From: an uncultured Opitutia bacterium
Lineage (GTDB): Bacteria > Verrucomicrobiota > Verrucomicrobiia > Opitutales > UBA953
NCBI GenBank assembly: GCA_903855995.1
Contig: CAIOAN010000008.1
Coordinates: 372,001-436,000 of the forward strand
DNA length: 64,000 bases
Reading direction: 5' to 3'
Position numbers and translations under genes: made by a program
Shown here: piece by piece, positions 34,153 to 41,997 of the stretch
How the letters are laid out: every line of letters starts with the position of its first letter
Numbering within the stretch: position 1 is the first letter of the stretch
Notes under the pieces: model-generated
The model's input: the letters and a program-made list of their open reading frames with translations, nothing else
Told to the model about the DNA's origin: nothing
Databases searched by the model: none

Positions 34153-34176
34153 GCCCACCCGCCAAGGTGGGCTTTT
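34153..34176 (+). terminator. Hairpin with T4 just before ilvE
   Basis: A seven-pair perfect stem (GCCCACC / GGTGGGC, loop CGCCAA) is followed by TTTT and lies only 7 bp before the ilvE ATG. It could end the PaaK-like transcript. Its closeness to the start codon also allows a role in ilvE control, though no leader peptide with branched-chain codons is seen before it. Confidence 0.5.
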
Positions 34177-34183
34177 CACCACC

Positions 34184-35053
34184 ATGGACGTCTACATCGA
34201 CGGTAAGTTCTACCCCAAAGCCGAAGCCAAAATCTCCGTCTTCGATCACGGTTTTCTCTATGGTGACGGGATCTTCGAGGGCATCCGCCTCTACAAGGGC
34301 TGCGTCTTCCGCCTCGACGAGCACCTCGAGCGCCTCGAGATGTCCGCGAAGGCCCTCTGCCTAGAAATGCCTTGGTCCCGCAAGGAAATCGCCGAGATCG
34401 TCTGCGAATCCTGCCGCCGCAACAACCTGACCGATGGCTACATCCGCCTCGTCGTCTCGCGCGGCTTCGGCGATCTGGGCCTTTCACCCAAGAACTGCCC
34501 GACCCCTTCGATCGTCTGCATCGCCGACACCATCAAGCTCTACCCGGAAGAACTCTACACCTCGGGCATGAAGATTATCACCGCACCGACCCGCCGCATC
34601 AGCCCAGCCGCGCTACCTCCGATGATCAAGTCGCTTAACTACCTTAACAACATCATGGCGAAGATGGAAGCCCAGCAGCACGGCTTCCACGAGTGCCTGA
34701 TGCTTAACGAGCAGGGCTACGTCTCGGAGTGCACCGGCGACAACGTCTTCCTTATCCACAAGGGCCGCCTGATCACCCCCGCCTCCCACGCCGGCGCCCT
34801 CGTGGGCATCACCCGCCAGGTCGCCCTGGAGATCGCCGCCGCCCTCAAAATCCCGACCGTCGAGACGAACATCACGCGCTACGACGTCTGGAACGCCGAC
34901 GAATGCTTCCTCACCGGCACCGCCGCCGAGGTTATCCCTGTCATCGAAGTGGACGCCCGTAAGATTGGCACCGGCAAGCCCGGCCCAATCACCGCCAGCA
35001 TCCTCGCCGAATTCCGCAAGAAGGCCTCCCTCGAAGGGCAGATGATTCGCTGA
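34184..35053 (+). CDS. ilvE: Branched-chain amino-acid aminotransferase
   Basis: 289 residues of class IV PLP enzymes. The start VYIDGKFYPKAEAKISVFDHGFLYGDGIFEGIRLY, RLDEHLERLEMSA, YIRLVVSRGFGDLGL, the PLP lysine in PPMIKSLNYLNNIMAKMEA (Lys about 149), ECTGDNVFLI and the signature DECFLTGTAAEVIPV are all typical of IlvE. It makes leucine, isoleucine and valine from their keto acids, in line with leuC/leuD elsewhere in the window. The D-amino-acid aminotransferase and ADC lyase relatives are less likely because the GxRxY pattern and tail fit IlvE. No Shine-Dalgarno is seen; the leader reads TTTTCACCACC. Confidence 0.92.
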   Translation: MDVYIDGKFYPKAEAKISVFDHGFLYGDGIFEGIRLYKGCVFRLDEHLERLEMSAKALCLEMPWSRKEIAEIVCESCRRNNLTDGYIRLVVSRGFGDLGLSPKNCPTPSIVCIADTIKLYPEELYTSGMKIITAPTRRISPAALPPMIKSLNYLNNIMAKMEAQQHGFHECLMLNEQGYVSECTGDNVFLIHKGRLITPASHAGALVGITRQVALEIAAALKIPTVETNITRYDVWNADECFLTGTAAEVIPVIEVDARKIGTGKPGPITASILAEFRKKASLEGQMIR

Positions 35054-35088
35054 GCATCGCGTGCGCCCAGCGCGCGCAGCCTTGAAGC

Positions 35089-36918
35089 ATGTCCGCCGCC
35101 TCCGACCCAAGCCCTGCCGACGGCCGTGATGCCACCCTGCGCCGACTGCTGAGCATCGCGTGGTCCTACCGCAGCGACTGCCTCCAATTACTCGGACTCC
35201 AGCTCGCCGTGGTCATCCTGACCGTAGCGGTCATCGCCCTGGCTGGGGTGGGCATCGATTTCATTCGTCACTGCGCCGATCGCACCATCGCTGCGCCCGC
35301 CCTTCCATTCTTCGTCCCGAGCGGTTCCACCGACAAGGCGGTCATTGTCTGGCTCGCGCTGGGTATCCTCGCCGCAGCCCTTCTGCGTGCTGCGATCTCC
35401 TTCGTCTTCGGACTCGTCTCGGTGCGCTTCCTCCACGGACGCATCGTGGTCAACCTGCGCGCCCAGGTGTTCGCTAAACTCCAGCAGCTGAGTTTCCGCT
35501 TCTTTGACTCCAACGCCAGCGGCTCGATCATCAACCGCGTCACTTCTGACGCCCATGCGGTGCGCATCTTCATCGAAGGGGTGCTGCTCCAGCTGGCGAT
35601 TATCACGATCACCCTACTCGCCTGTTCGGCCTACATGTTCCGAACAGACTGGCGCCTCACCCTCGCCTGCCTCTCGGTGCTGCCCTTTCAAATCTGGTTC
35701 GCGATTCGGTTCTCGCGCAAAGTCCGCCCCGCCTACGAAGAGAACCGCGACCTGATGGACCGCATGGTCTTGGGCTTCTCCGAGAACGTTCAGGGGATTC
35801 AGGTCGTCAAGGGTTTCGCCCTTGAGCCCAGGGTCATGGGACGCTTTGCCCGCTGGAGTGAAGACATCCGCGTCCAGAAACGAAAAGTCTTCGGTGAAAT
35901 CGCCCTCTTCTGGCCGGTGATCGACGGCTGCAACCGACTCTCCATGGCGATCCTGATCGGCTATGGAGGGTGGATGGTCGCCCGAGGCGAAATCACCTTG
36001 GGGACAGGCCTAGTGGCCTTCGCCGGCCTGCTTCAGCAGTTCTCCGCCCAAGTCACGACCCTGGCCGCCGTCGTGGATAACGCCCAGGTTTCGCTCGCGG
36101 GGGCGAAACGCATTTTTGAGATCCTCGACACCGACCCTGGAGTAGCGTCGGCCCCTTTGGCCAGCTCCCCGGGCCGATTCCTCGGACGCGTCGCGTTCGA
36201 AGGTGTGAGTTTCGAATACCAGGAGAAAGCCACGGTCTTACGCGAACTAAGCTTCATCGCGGAACCAGGCCGGCGCATCGCTATCGCCGGCGCCACGGGT
36301 TCGGGAAAATCTGCCCTGCTTTCGCTCATCCCCCGTTTCTACGATCCCAAGCAAGGGCGCGTGACGCTCGACGGACACGATGTGCGTCTGCTGCCGCTGC
36401 AGGAGCTCCGCCGGCAAGTCGGCATGGTCTTCCAGGAAAACTTTCTCTTCTCCAATACGATCGCAGCCAACATCTCGTTCGGCCATCCTGATGCCAGTCA
36501 GGAACGCATCGAACGCGCTGCTCGGATCGCCGGCGCTCATGACTTCATCATGGCCCTGCCCGAGGGCTATGAGACGTTCCTGGGCGAGGGAGGCGTCAAC
36601 CTCTCCGGCGGCCAGCGCCAACGCATCGCCATCGCCCGCGCCCTTCTCCTCGAACCCACGGTCTTACTGCTGGATGATCCGACCTCTGCCATCGACCCGG
36701 AGACCGAGAAAGAAATCATGGACGCGATGGAGTCCGCCATGGTCGGCCGCACCACGTTCATCGTCGCCCATCGCCTCAGCACCTTGCGCCGAGCCGACCT
36801 GATTCTCGTACTAGACCATGGCAAACTAGTCCAACGCGGCACCCACGCCGAACTCATGACTCAGGATGGCCACTACCGCCGCGCGATCATGATCCAATCC
36901 GAGAGCGAAGCCGCATGA
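35089..36918 (+). CDS. ABC exporter half-transporter, partner 1 (degenerate Walker B)
   Basis: 609 residues: six-helix transmembrane domain (about 1-330) and an NBD. The NBD has Walker A IAGATGSGKSAL (about 398-406), Q-loop MVFQENFLFSNTI, the perfect signature LSGGQRQR (about 505) and Walker B VLLLDDPTSAID, in which the catalytic Glu is replaced by Asp530. The H-loop is VAHRLSTL. Loss of this Glu means the nucleotide site built from its own Walker motifs should hydrolyse poorly. It is an MsbA/TM287-type exporter subunit. The next gene starts inside its stop (ATGA overlap) and encodes the partner. The substrate (lipid, peptide or drug) is unknown. Confidence 0.9.
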   Translation: MSAASDPSPADGRDATLRRLLSIAWSYRSDCLQLLGLQLAVVILTVAVIALAGVGIDFIRHCADRTIAAPALPFFVPSGSTDKAVIVWLALGILAAALLRAAISFVFGLVSVRFLHGRIVVNLRAQVFAKLQQLSFRFFDSNASGSIINRVTSDAHAVRIFIEGVLLQLAIITITLLACSAYMFRTDWRLTLACLSVLPFQIWFAIRFSRKVRPAYEENRDLMDRMVLGFSENVQGIQVVKGFALEPRVMGRFARWSEDIRVQKRKVFGEIALFWPVIDGCNRLSMAILIGYGGWMVARGEITLGTGLVAFAGLLQQFSAQVTTLAAVVDNAQVSLAGAKRIFEILDTDPGVASAPLASSPGRFLGRVAFEGVSFEYQEKATVLRELSFIAEPGRRIAIAGATGSGKSALLSLIPRFYDPKQGRVTLDGHDVRLLPLQELRRQVGMVFQENFLFSNTIAANISFGHPDASQERIERAARIAGAHDFIMALPEGYETFLGEGGVNLSGGQRQRIAIARALLLEPTVLLLDDPTSAIDPETEKEIMDAMESAMVGRTTFIVAHRLSTLRRADLILVLDHGKLVQRGTHAELMTQDGHYRRAIMIQSESEAA

Positions 36919-38723
36919 GCAAAGAGCGCCTTGAAATTGCGGTCCGCCGTATTCGACCCGACGAAGAGGAACCTGACCGGCTCCCCCTGCGCTGGTCCAC
37001 CATCACCCGACTGCTCGCCTTCACCCGGCCTCATGGCCAGCAGCGCAACACCCTGCTGTGCCTTTGCGTCTTCCGGGCGATGGCGCTCCCCACGCTGGCC
37101 TGGATTGTCGGCCACATCATCAAAGGGCCGGTCACCTCCGGCGACGGCGGCGAAATCGCCCGCTGGATTGTCATCTTCACGGCGTTTTTCCTGATCGCTG
37201 ACGTCGCCCTCTACTGGCGCATCCGTCTCGCCCACCAGATCGGCGAAGCCGTATTGCGCGACCTGCGCGACAAGCTCATGGCGCACCTGCTGACGCAGCC
37301 GCTTTCGTTCTTCCACGCCCGCCGCCACGGCAGCCTGATCAGCCGTATGATCTCGGACATCGAAGCGATGCGGAACGGGATACAGAATAACTTCTTCATC
37401 ACTTTCGTCTCCCTCGGGCAAATGAGCTGCGCCGCGGGTCTCATGCTCTGGGCCAATCCTCGGCTTTTCCTCGTCCTCCTCGCGATTGTTCCCTGCCTCT
37501 TACTTGTTCACGGATATTTCCGTGGGAAAATCCTACACGCGTCGCGCGTCCAACAAGAAACCTTCTCCCGGGTGACCTCGGCGTTGGCCGAGACCGTGCA
37601 AGGCATCCGCGTGACCCAGGGGTTCGCCCGCGAAGACACCAACGCCGGCATCTTCACCCGGCTGGTGCGCAGCCTCGCCGGCAACGTGGTCAAGACCGCC
37701 AGCCTGACGGCTCTCTACCTCCCCCTTCTCGAACTCAACGCCCAAGGATTCATGGCCGCGCTAATTGGCGTCGGCGGCTGGGCTGCCCTTTCGGGCACAG
37801 GCACAGGTCTGGGCGACCTCGTCACTTTCTTCTTCCTTGCCGACCTGTTCTTCTCGCCAATCACGATCATCGGCACCCAGCTTTCTGAAGCGACGCTCGC
37901 GATGGCCGGAGCCGAAAGGTACTTCCGTCTCTTGGACACCGCCCCGGCCTGGGCCGACCGACCAAACGCTCAAGAATGTCCGCCGCTCCGCGGGGCGGTC
38001 GAGTTCCGCGACGTAACCTTCGCCTACATCGAGAATCGTCCTGTCCTGCATGGTATTTCTTTCTCCGCTGCAGCCGGCAAGGTGATTGCCTTGGTCGGGC
38101 ATACCGGCTCCGGAAAATCCACCATCGTTGGATTACTCGCCAAGTTCCAACTGCCTCAAAGCGGCCAAGTACTGGTCGACGGCCATGACCTGATGGACCT
38201 GCGTCAGGAGACCCTGCGGCGCCAAATGGGCTTCGTCTTCCAGCAGAACTTCCTTTTCGCGGGCACCATCGCCGAGAACGTCAAGGCCGCCCAGCCCGAC
38301 GCCAGCGATGAAGAAGTCCGGCAGGCCTTCCGCGACCTCGATTGCCTCGACCTCATCGAAGATCTGCCGGGCGGCATCCACGCCGCCTGCTCTGAAAAAG
38401 GCCGCGGACTCTCGCTCGGCCAGCAACAGCTCGTCGCCTTCGCCCGCGCCCTGATGGCCAATCCCCGCATCCTCGTGCTTGATGAAGCCACGAGCGCCGT
38501 CGACACGCTCACCGAGGCCCGCCTGCAAATCGCACTGAATCGCCTAATGAAAGGTCGCACTTGTTTTGTCGTCGCCCACCGCCTGAGCACCATTCGCCGG
38601 GCGGACTGTGTTCTGGTGATGAACGAAGGCCGTATCGTCGAACGCGGGACGCACGAAGAGCTGATCGCCCTGCAGGGCACCTATGCCGACCTGCATCGCG
38701 ATTTCCTTAGCTCGACGACCTGA
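36915..38723 (+). CDS. ABC exporter half-transporter, partner 2 (degenerate signature)
   Basis: 602 residues: transmembrane domain (about 30-330) plus NBD. Walker A is VGHTGSGKSTI (about 395-402), the Q-loop FVFQQNFLFAGTI, the signature LSLGQQQ (about 499-505; the usual second Gly is Leu), Walker B VLDEATSAVD with an intact catalytic Glu (about 524) and H-loop VAHRLST. The altered signature pairs with the degenerate Walker B site of partner 1, leaving one canonical site formed by this protein's Walker motifs and the partner's LSGGQ. This is the known layout of heterodimeric exporters such as TM287/288. The gene starts in the partner's stop codon and ends 4 bp from the next, convergent gene. 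Confidence 0.9.
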   Translation: MSKERLEIAVRRIRPDEEEPDRLPLRWSTITRLLAFTRPHGQQRNTLLCLCVFRAMALPTLAWIVGHIIKGPVTSGDGGEIARWIVIFTAFFLIADVALYWRIRLAHQIGEAVLRDLRDKLMAHLLTQPLSFFHARRHGSLISRMISDIEAMRNGIQNNFFITFVSLGQMSCAAGLMLWANPRLFLVLLAIVPCLLLVHGYFRGKILHASRVQQETFSRVTSALAETVQGIRVTQGFAREDTNAGIFTRLVRSLAGNVVKTASLTALYLPLLELNAQGFMAALIGVGGWAALSGTGTGLGDLVTFFFLADLFFSPITIIGTQLSEATLAMAGAERYFRLLDTAPAWADRPNAQECPPLRGAVEFRDVTFAYIENRPVLHGISFSAAAGKVIALVGHTGSGKSTIVGLLAKFQLPQSGQVLVDGHDLMDLRQETLRRQMGFVFQQNFLFAGTIAENVKAAQPDASDEEVRQAFRDLDCLDLIEDLPGGIHAACSEKGRGLSLGQQQLVAFARALMANPRILVLDEATSAVDTLTEARLQIALNRLMKGRTCFVVAHRLSTIRRADCVLVMNEGRIVERGTHEELIALQGTYADLHRDFLSSTT

Positions 38724-38727
38724 GGAC

Positions 38728-39798
38728 TTATTTCTTGGCTGGATCGGACACCGGTCCGAAATTCGGACGGTTGGCCCGAGGCTTTTCAACCGGCTTCTCT
38801 TTCGCATTCGCCTCCAAGAGCGGCGGCGGAAATTCCGCGGAAAGACCCGGCGTCAGAATACGCGCATAAAAATCGCCCACCGGGGAGCGTCGCGTAGTCT
38901 GAATTTGCAGCGCCTGATAATGCAGTGCTTCGCCCTTCATCTTAACAAGCAAACTGACCTCCAGTTCGACCGAGGGATTTAGGCGAGCAACCCCCGCCAC
39001 GCTCACACGTTGCTGGGAATCCAGAAAGGCCATGGCCATCCCTTCGGGAGCATAGTCCACGGGGAAAGTCCAGGTCTCAGGTGCGGTCAAACCCGACGGT
39101 AGTATGAGCAGCACCGTGCGCACCGGACCTCCAGGGTTACCTGGATAGACCAAACGGCGGCGCCAAAGCGGCCAGAACCTTCGGCCTTGGTTATCGAGGA
39201 CCTCATCACCCCCAGGGCCTTCGACAACCAGCAGACGTTGCTTTAGAAATGCCATCTCCGCTGGGTTGAAACTTACCGCCACCGCACCGGGGCGACGAGT
39301 AGGCCCCTCGCCGGCTGGCACATCCGCCGAGACCAGCAAGACGACCTCCACGGGCCCGGCAACACGATGATCGACCCAGGCGATAAAGCCATAAGGCAAT
39401 ACGGTCATCGCTGCGGCCAAGAGAAAACCGCCCAATAGAGCCTTCGGAAACTGGTTGCGCACGCACAACGCCGTCATCAACGCCGCTCCGGCAAAACCGG
39501 CGGCATGCACCGAGATATCGGTGCCCAAGGTCCACTGCGCCATGGCGTAATCATCCGCATACCCGAACCAGCGAATCCGAAAGAACATCGCCACCACCCA
39601 GAGCGTCCCGGCCGTGGCACCGAGCAAAGGCGCAAAACGCGGCCCGGCTTTTTCAAAAGGCTTCGCCAGAAGAGCGGAGACAAGCGAGGCGAATAATCCC
39701 CCGAAGAAAGCCTCCTTCAACGAGGCCACGCCGGTCAGCGCGGCGGCGACCACCAAGAACGCCCAGGTGAACCAGTAGGTCCGAAAGTAAATGTTCAT
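38728..39798 (-). CDS. Membrane protein of unknown function, coupled to glgC
   Basis: 356 residues from ATG 39798, which overlaps the glgC stop as ATGA. Five or so hydrophobic segments occupy the N-terminal 150 residues (YWFTWAFLVVAAALTGVASL, FFGGLFASLVSALL, FAPLLGATAGTLWVVAMFF, VHAAGFAGAALMTAL, ALLGGFLLAAAMTVLPYGFI). The C-terminal half is soluble and beta-rich (VVLLVSADVPAGEGPTRRPG, VRTVLLILPSGLTAPETWTF) and ends in a Lys/Pro tail. No family is recognised. Tight coupling to glgC may mean only shared transcription; there is no direct sign of a role in glycogen. Confidence 0.75.
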   Translation of the reverse strand: MNIYFRTYWFTWAFLVVAAALTGVASLKEAFFGGLFASLVSALLAKPFEKAGPRFAPLLGATAGTLWVVAMFFRIRWFGYADDYAMAQWTLGTDISVHAAGFAGAALMTALCVRNQFPKALLGGFLLAAAMTVLPYGFIAWVDHRVAGPVEVVLLVSADVPAGEGPTRRPGAVAVSFNPAEMAFLKQRLLVVEGPGGDEVLDNQGRRFWPLWRRRLVYPGNPGGPVRTVLLILPSGLTAPETWTFPVDYAPEGMAMAFLDSQQRVSVAGVARLNPSVELEVSLLVKMKGEALHYQALQIQTTRRSPVGDFYARILTPGLSAEFPPPLLEANAKEKPVEKPRANRPNFGPVSDPAKK

Positions 39799-41090
39799 TC
39801 CCCGACAATCGTCCCGGGCGGCACGACGGCACCCTTCTTGACGACAATGACGCCATCGCGGACAAAAAGTGCGTCTGTCTCCCATTTCTCAGGGAGCCCC
39901 GTGGGGGCGAGACGACAGCCAGCACCGATGCGGGCATTCTTATCAATGATCGCATTGCGAATAAGGCAATTGGCGCCGACGCCGACATCGGGGCGGCCGA
40001 GTCCATGATTCTTTGCGAGATCATGCGGACGCTCAAAGGCATCCGCTCCCATCATGACGACATTCTCCAAACGAGAGCCGGCGCGAATGACGGAACGAAC
40101 GCCGATGACGCAGCGATTGAGCTCCGAGTCATCCACGATCGCCCCATCCGCCATGAGGACCCGCTGCGAGCGCGCTCCATTCAGCTTGGCGGGCGGGAGG
40201 TATCGGGAATGCGTATAAACCGGATTCTGACCATCGAAGAAATCGAATGGCGGCACCGGATCCGTAAGCGTCAGGTTACATTCCCAGAACGAACCCACCG
40301 TACCGATATCCTCCCAGTATCCATCAAAGACGTAGGCCATCATTCGCTTCGAGGCGAGCAGGCCCGGGATGACTTCCTTGCCGAAATCGGTCTGGGTGTG
40401 GTCAGCGAGGGCCTCGCGCATGACCTTACCCGAGAAAAGATAGATGCCCATCGAGGCCAGACAGTAGGGCTTGTCGGACTTGTCGGAAAGACGACTACGG
40501 GCGGCGCCGCCGAGCACGAGCGAGGAAATAACAGCCGGATCTTTGGGCTTCTCGACGAACTCCACGACGCGCAGGTCAGCATTGACGCGCATGACGCCGA
40601 GAGCGGAGACCTGATCGGAAGGCATGGCCTTCGCGGCGATGGTGACATCGGCGGCATTCTCGACGTGCTGGCGGGCGAGTTCGTCGAAATCGAGGCGGTA
40701 TAACTGATCGCCCGAAAGAATCAGCACCAGGTCTTCATCCTTCAGATTATAATGGTGCAGATTCTGACGGACAGCGTCGGCCGTACCCTGATACCATGAT
40801 TCCTTGTCGCCGGTCTGCTCAGCGGCGAGGATATCGACAAAGCCGCGCCCGAATCCGTCGAACTTATAAGTCTGCTGGATATGCTTGTGGAGCGAGGCCG
40901 TATTAAACTGGGTCAGGACAAAAATCTGGTTGAACCCGGAGTTGAGACAGTTGCTGATCGGGATATCGACCAAACGGTAGTTGCTCGCGAGCGGGACGGC
41001 TGGCTTGCAGCGATCCTTGGTCAAGGGGTAGAGGCGAGAGCCACGCCCGCCCCCCATGATGATACTGATAACGCGAGGAAGGGAGGGCAT
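39795..41090 (-). CDS. glgC: Glucose-1-phosphate adenylyltransferase (ADP-glucose pyrophosphorylase)
   Basis: 431 residues from ATG 41090, the normal length. The nucleotidyltransferase domain has SIIMGGGRGSRLYPLTKDR, KPAVPLASNYRLVDIPISNC, WYQGTADAVRQNL, LILSGDQLYRLDF and VEFVEKPKDPAV, with ASMGIYLF and DGYWEDIGTVGSFWECNL. The C-terminal left-handed beta-helix gives repeated hexapeptides (VIRAGSRLENVVMMGAD; NAIIDKNARIGAGC). The enzyme makes ADP-glucose, the donor for glycogen, and is usually allosterically controlled. A membrane-protein gene is coupled to its end. The track's 31-residue N-terminal extension before MPSLPRV is not supported. Confidence 0.95.
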   Translation of the reverse strand: MPSLPRVISIIMGGGRGSRLYPLTKDRCKPAVPLASNYRLVDIPISNCLNSGFNQIFVLTQFNTASLHKHIQQTYKFDGFGRGFVDILAAEQTGDKESWYQGTADAVRQNLHHYNLKDEDLVLILSGDQLYRLDFDELARQHVENAADVTIAAKAMPSDQVSALGVMRVNADLRVVEFVEKPKDPAVISSLVLGGAARSRLSDKSDKPYCLASMGIYLFSGKVMREALADHTQTDFGKEVIPGLLASKRMMAYVFDGYWEDIGTVGSFWECNLTLTDPVPPFDFFDGQNPVYTHSRYLPPAKLNGARSQRVLMADGAIVDDSELNRCVIGVRSVIRAGSRLENVVMMGADAFERPHDLAKNHGLGRPDVGVGANCLIRNAIIDKNARIGAGCRLAPTGLPEKWETDALFVRDGVIVVKKGAVVPPGTIVGE

Positions 41091-41194
41091 GGCGGGATGG
41101 CCTACTTTCCCTCCGGCAGCCTTCCGTCTCAAGCGGAAAAGGCTGAATGGCGGCTTGAAGGCGAGGAGGCGACAGGGTTGCATCCGAATCTCGC

Positions 41195-41989
41195 ATGGCT
41201 TTCGCCTTTCATATCCTCGGCACCAGCAGTTCCGGCAACTGCTCGCTCCTCGAGGCCTCCGGCACCCGGGTCATGCTGGATGCCGGCTTCCCCGGCCCGC
41301 GGCTGGAGGCTTCGCTGCAGAAACTCGGCCTCGAAGCGCGTGCGCTGGATGCGGTGATGATCACCCACGAGCACTCCGACCACTGTATCGGCCTGGCCGC
41401 CCTCCTCCGCCAGAACCCCCTCCTGAAGGTTTTTACTAATCGGGAGACCGCCCGCCGGATCAAAGATTCCGTCAAAGCCGATGTGAATTGGCAGCTCTTT
41501 GAGACCGGCACGACCTTCGAAATCGGCGGCCTGAAGGTCACCTCAATCCCAATCCCACACGACGCGGCCGACCCGGTCGGCTTCGCCATCGACTGCCCGG
41601 CCGAAGACGCCCGACCGGCGAAGCGACTGACCTGGCTCACCGACCTCGGGCATGCGACCACGGTCGTGAAACATCATGTCGCGCTCGCCGATATCCTGGT
41701 ACTCGAGGCGAACTACGATGAAGAGATGCTCGAGCTCTCCAAGCGCCCGCAGAGCCTAAAACAGCGCATCAAGGGAAACTTCGGACACCTCTCTAATATC
41801 CAAGCCCGCGACCTGCTGCTAGGATTGCGCGAATGGCAGACGACGGAACTCTACCTCGGCCACCTCAGCAAGGAATGCAACCGCACCATCATTGTGGACG
41901 AACTGATGAATGCCGTCCGCGACCAGAAGACCGACCTCCGCATCACGGTCATCGACCCCCTGGAAGATAATCCCGTCAGCCTCTGGTAG
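41195..41989 (+). CDS. Metallo-beta-lactamase-fold hydrolase, YycJ/WalJ-type
   Basis: 264 residues. The start AFHILGTSSSGNCSLLEASG and the metal motif ITHEHSDHCIGLAAL (HxHxDH) are those of the MBL fold; later metal residues are seen in the SIPIPHDAADP and LVLEANYDEEML parts, and GNFGHLSNIQAR and LYLGHLSKECN add histidines. The SSSGN start and the GHLS repeats match YycJ/WalJ, proposed to act in DNA damage repair or envelope homeostasis. It is alone on the plus strand between glgC (divergent) and the unknown 643-residue gene (8 bp away, convergent). Confidence 0.88.
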   Translation: MAFAFHILGTSSSGNCSLLEASGTRVMLDAGFPGPRLEASLQKLGLEARALDAVMITHEHSDHCIGLAALLRQNPLLKVFTNRETARRIKDSVKADVNWQLFETGTTFEIGGLKVTSIPIPHDAADPVGFAIDCPAEDARPAKRLTWLTDLGHATTVVKHHVALADILVLEANYDEEMLELSKRPQSLKQRIKGNFGHLSNIQARDLLLGLREWQTTELYLGHLSKECNRTIIVDELMNAVRDQKTDLRITVIDPLEDNPVSLW

Positions 41990-41997
41990 GTGCGGGC

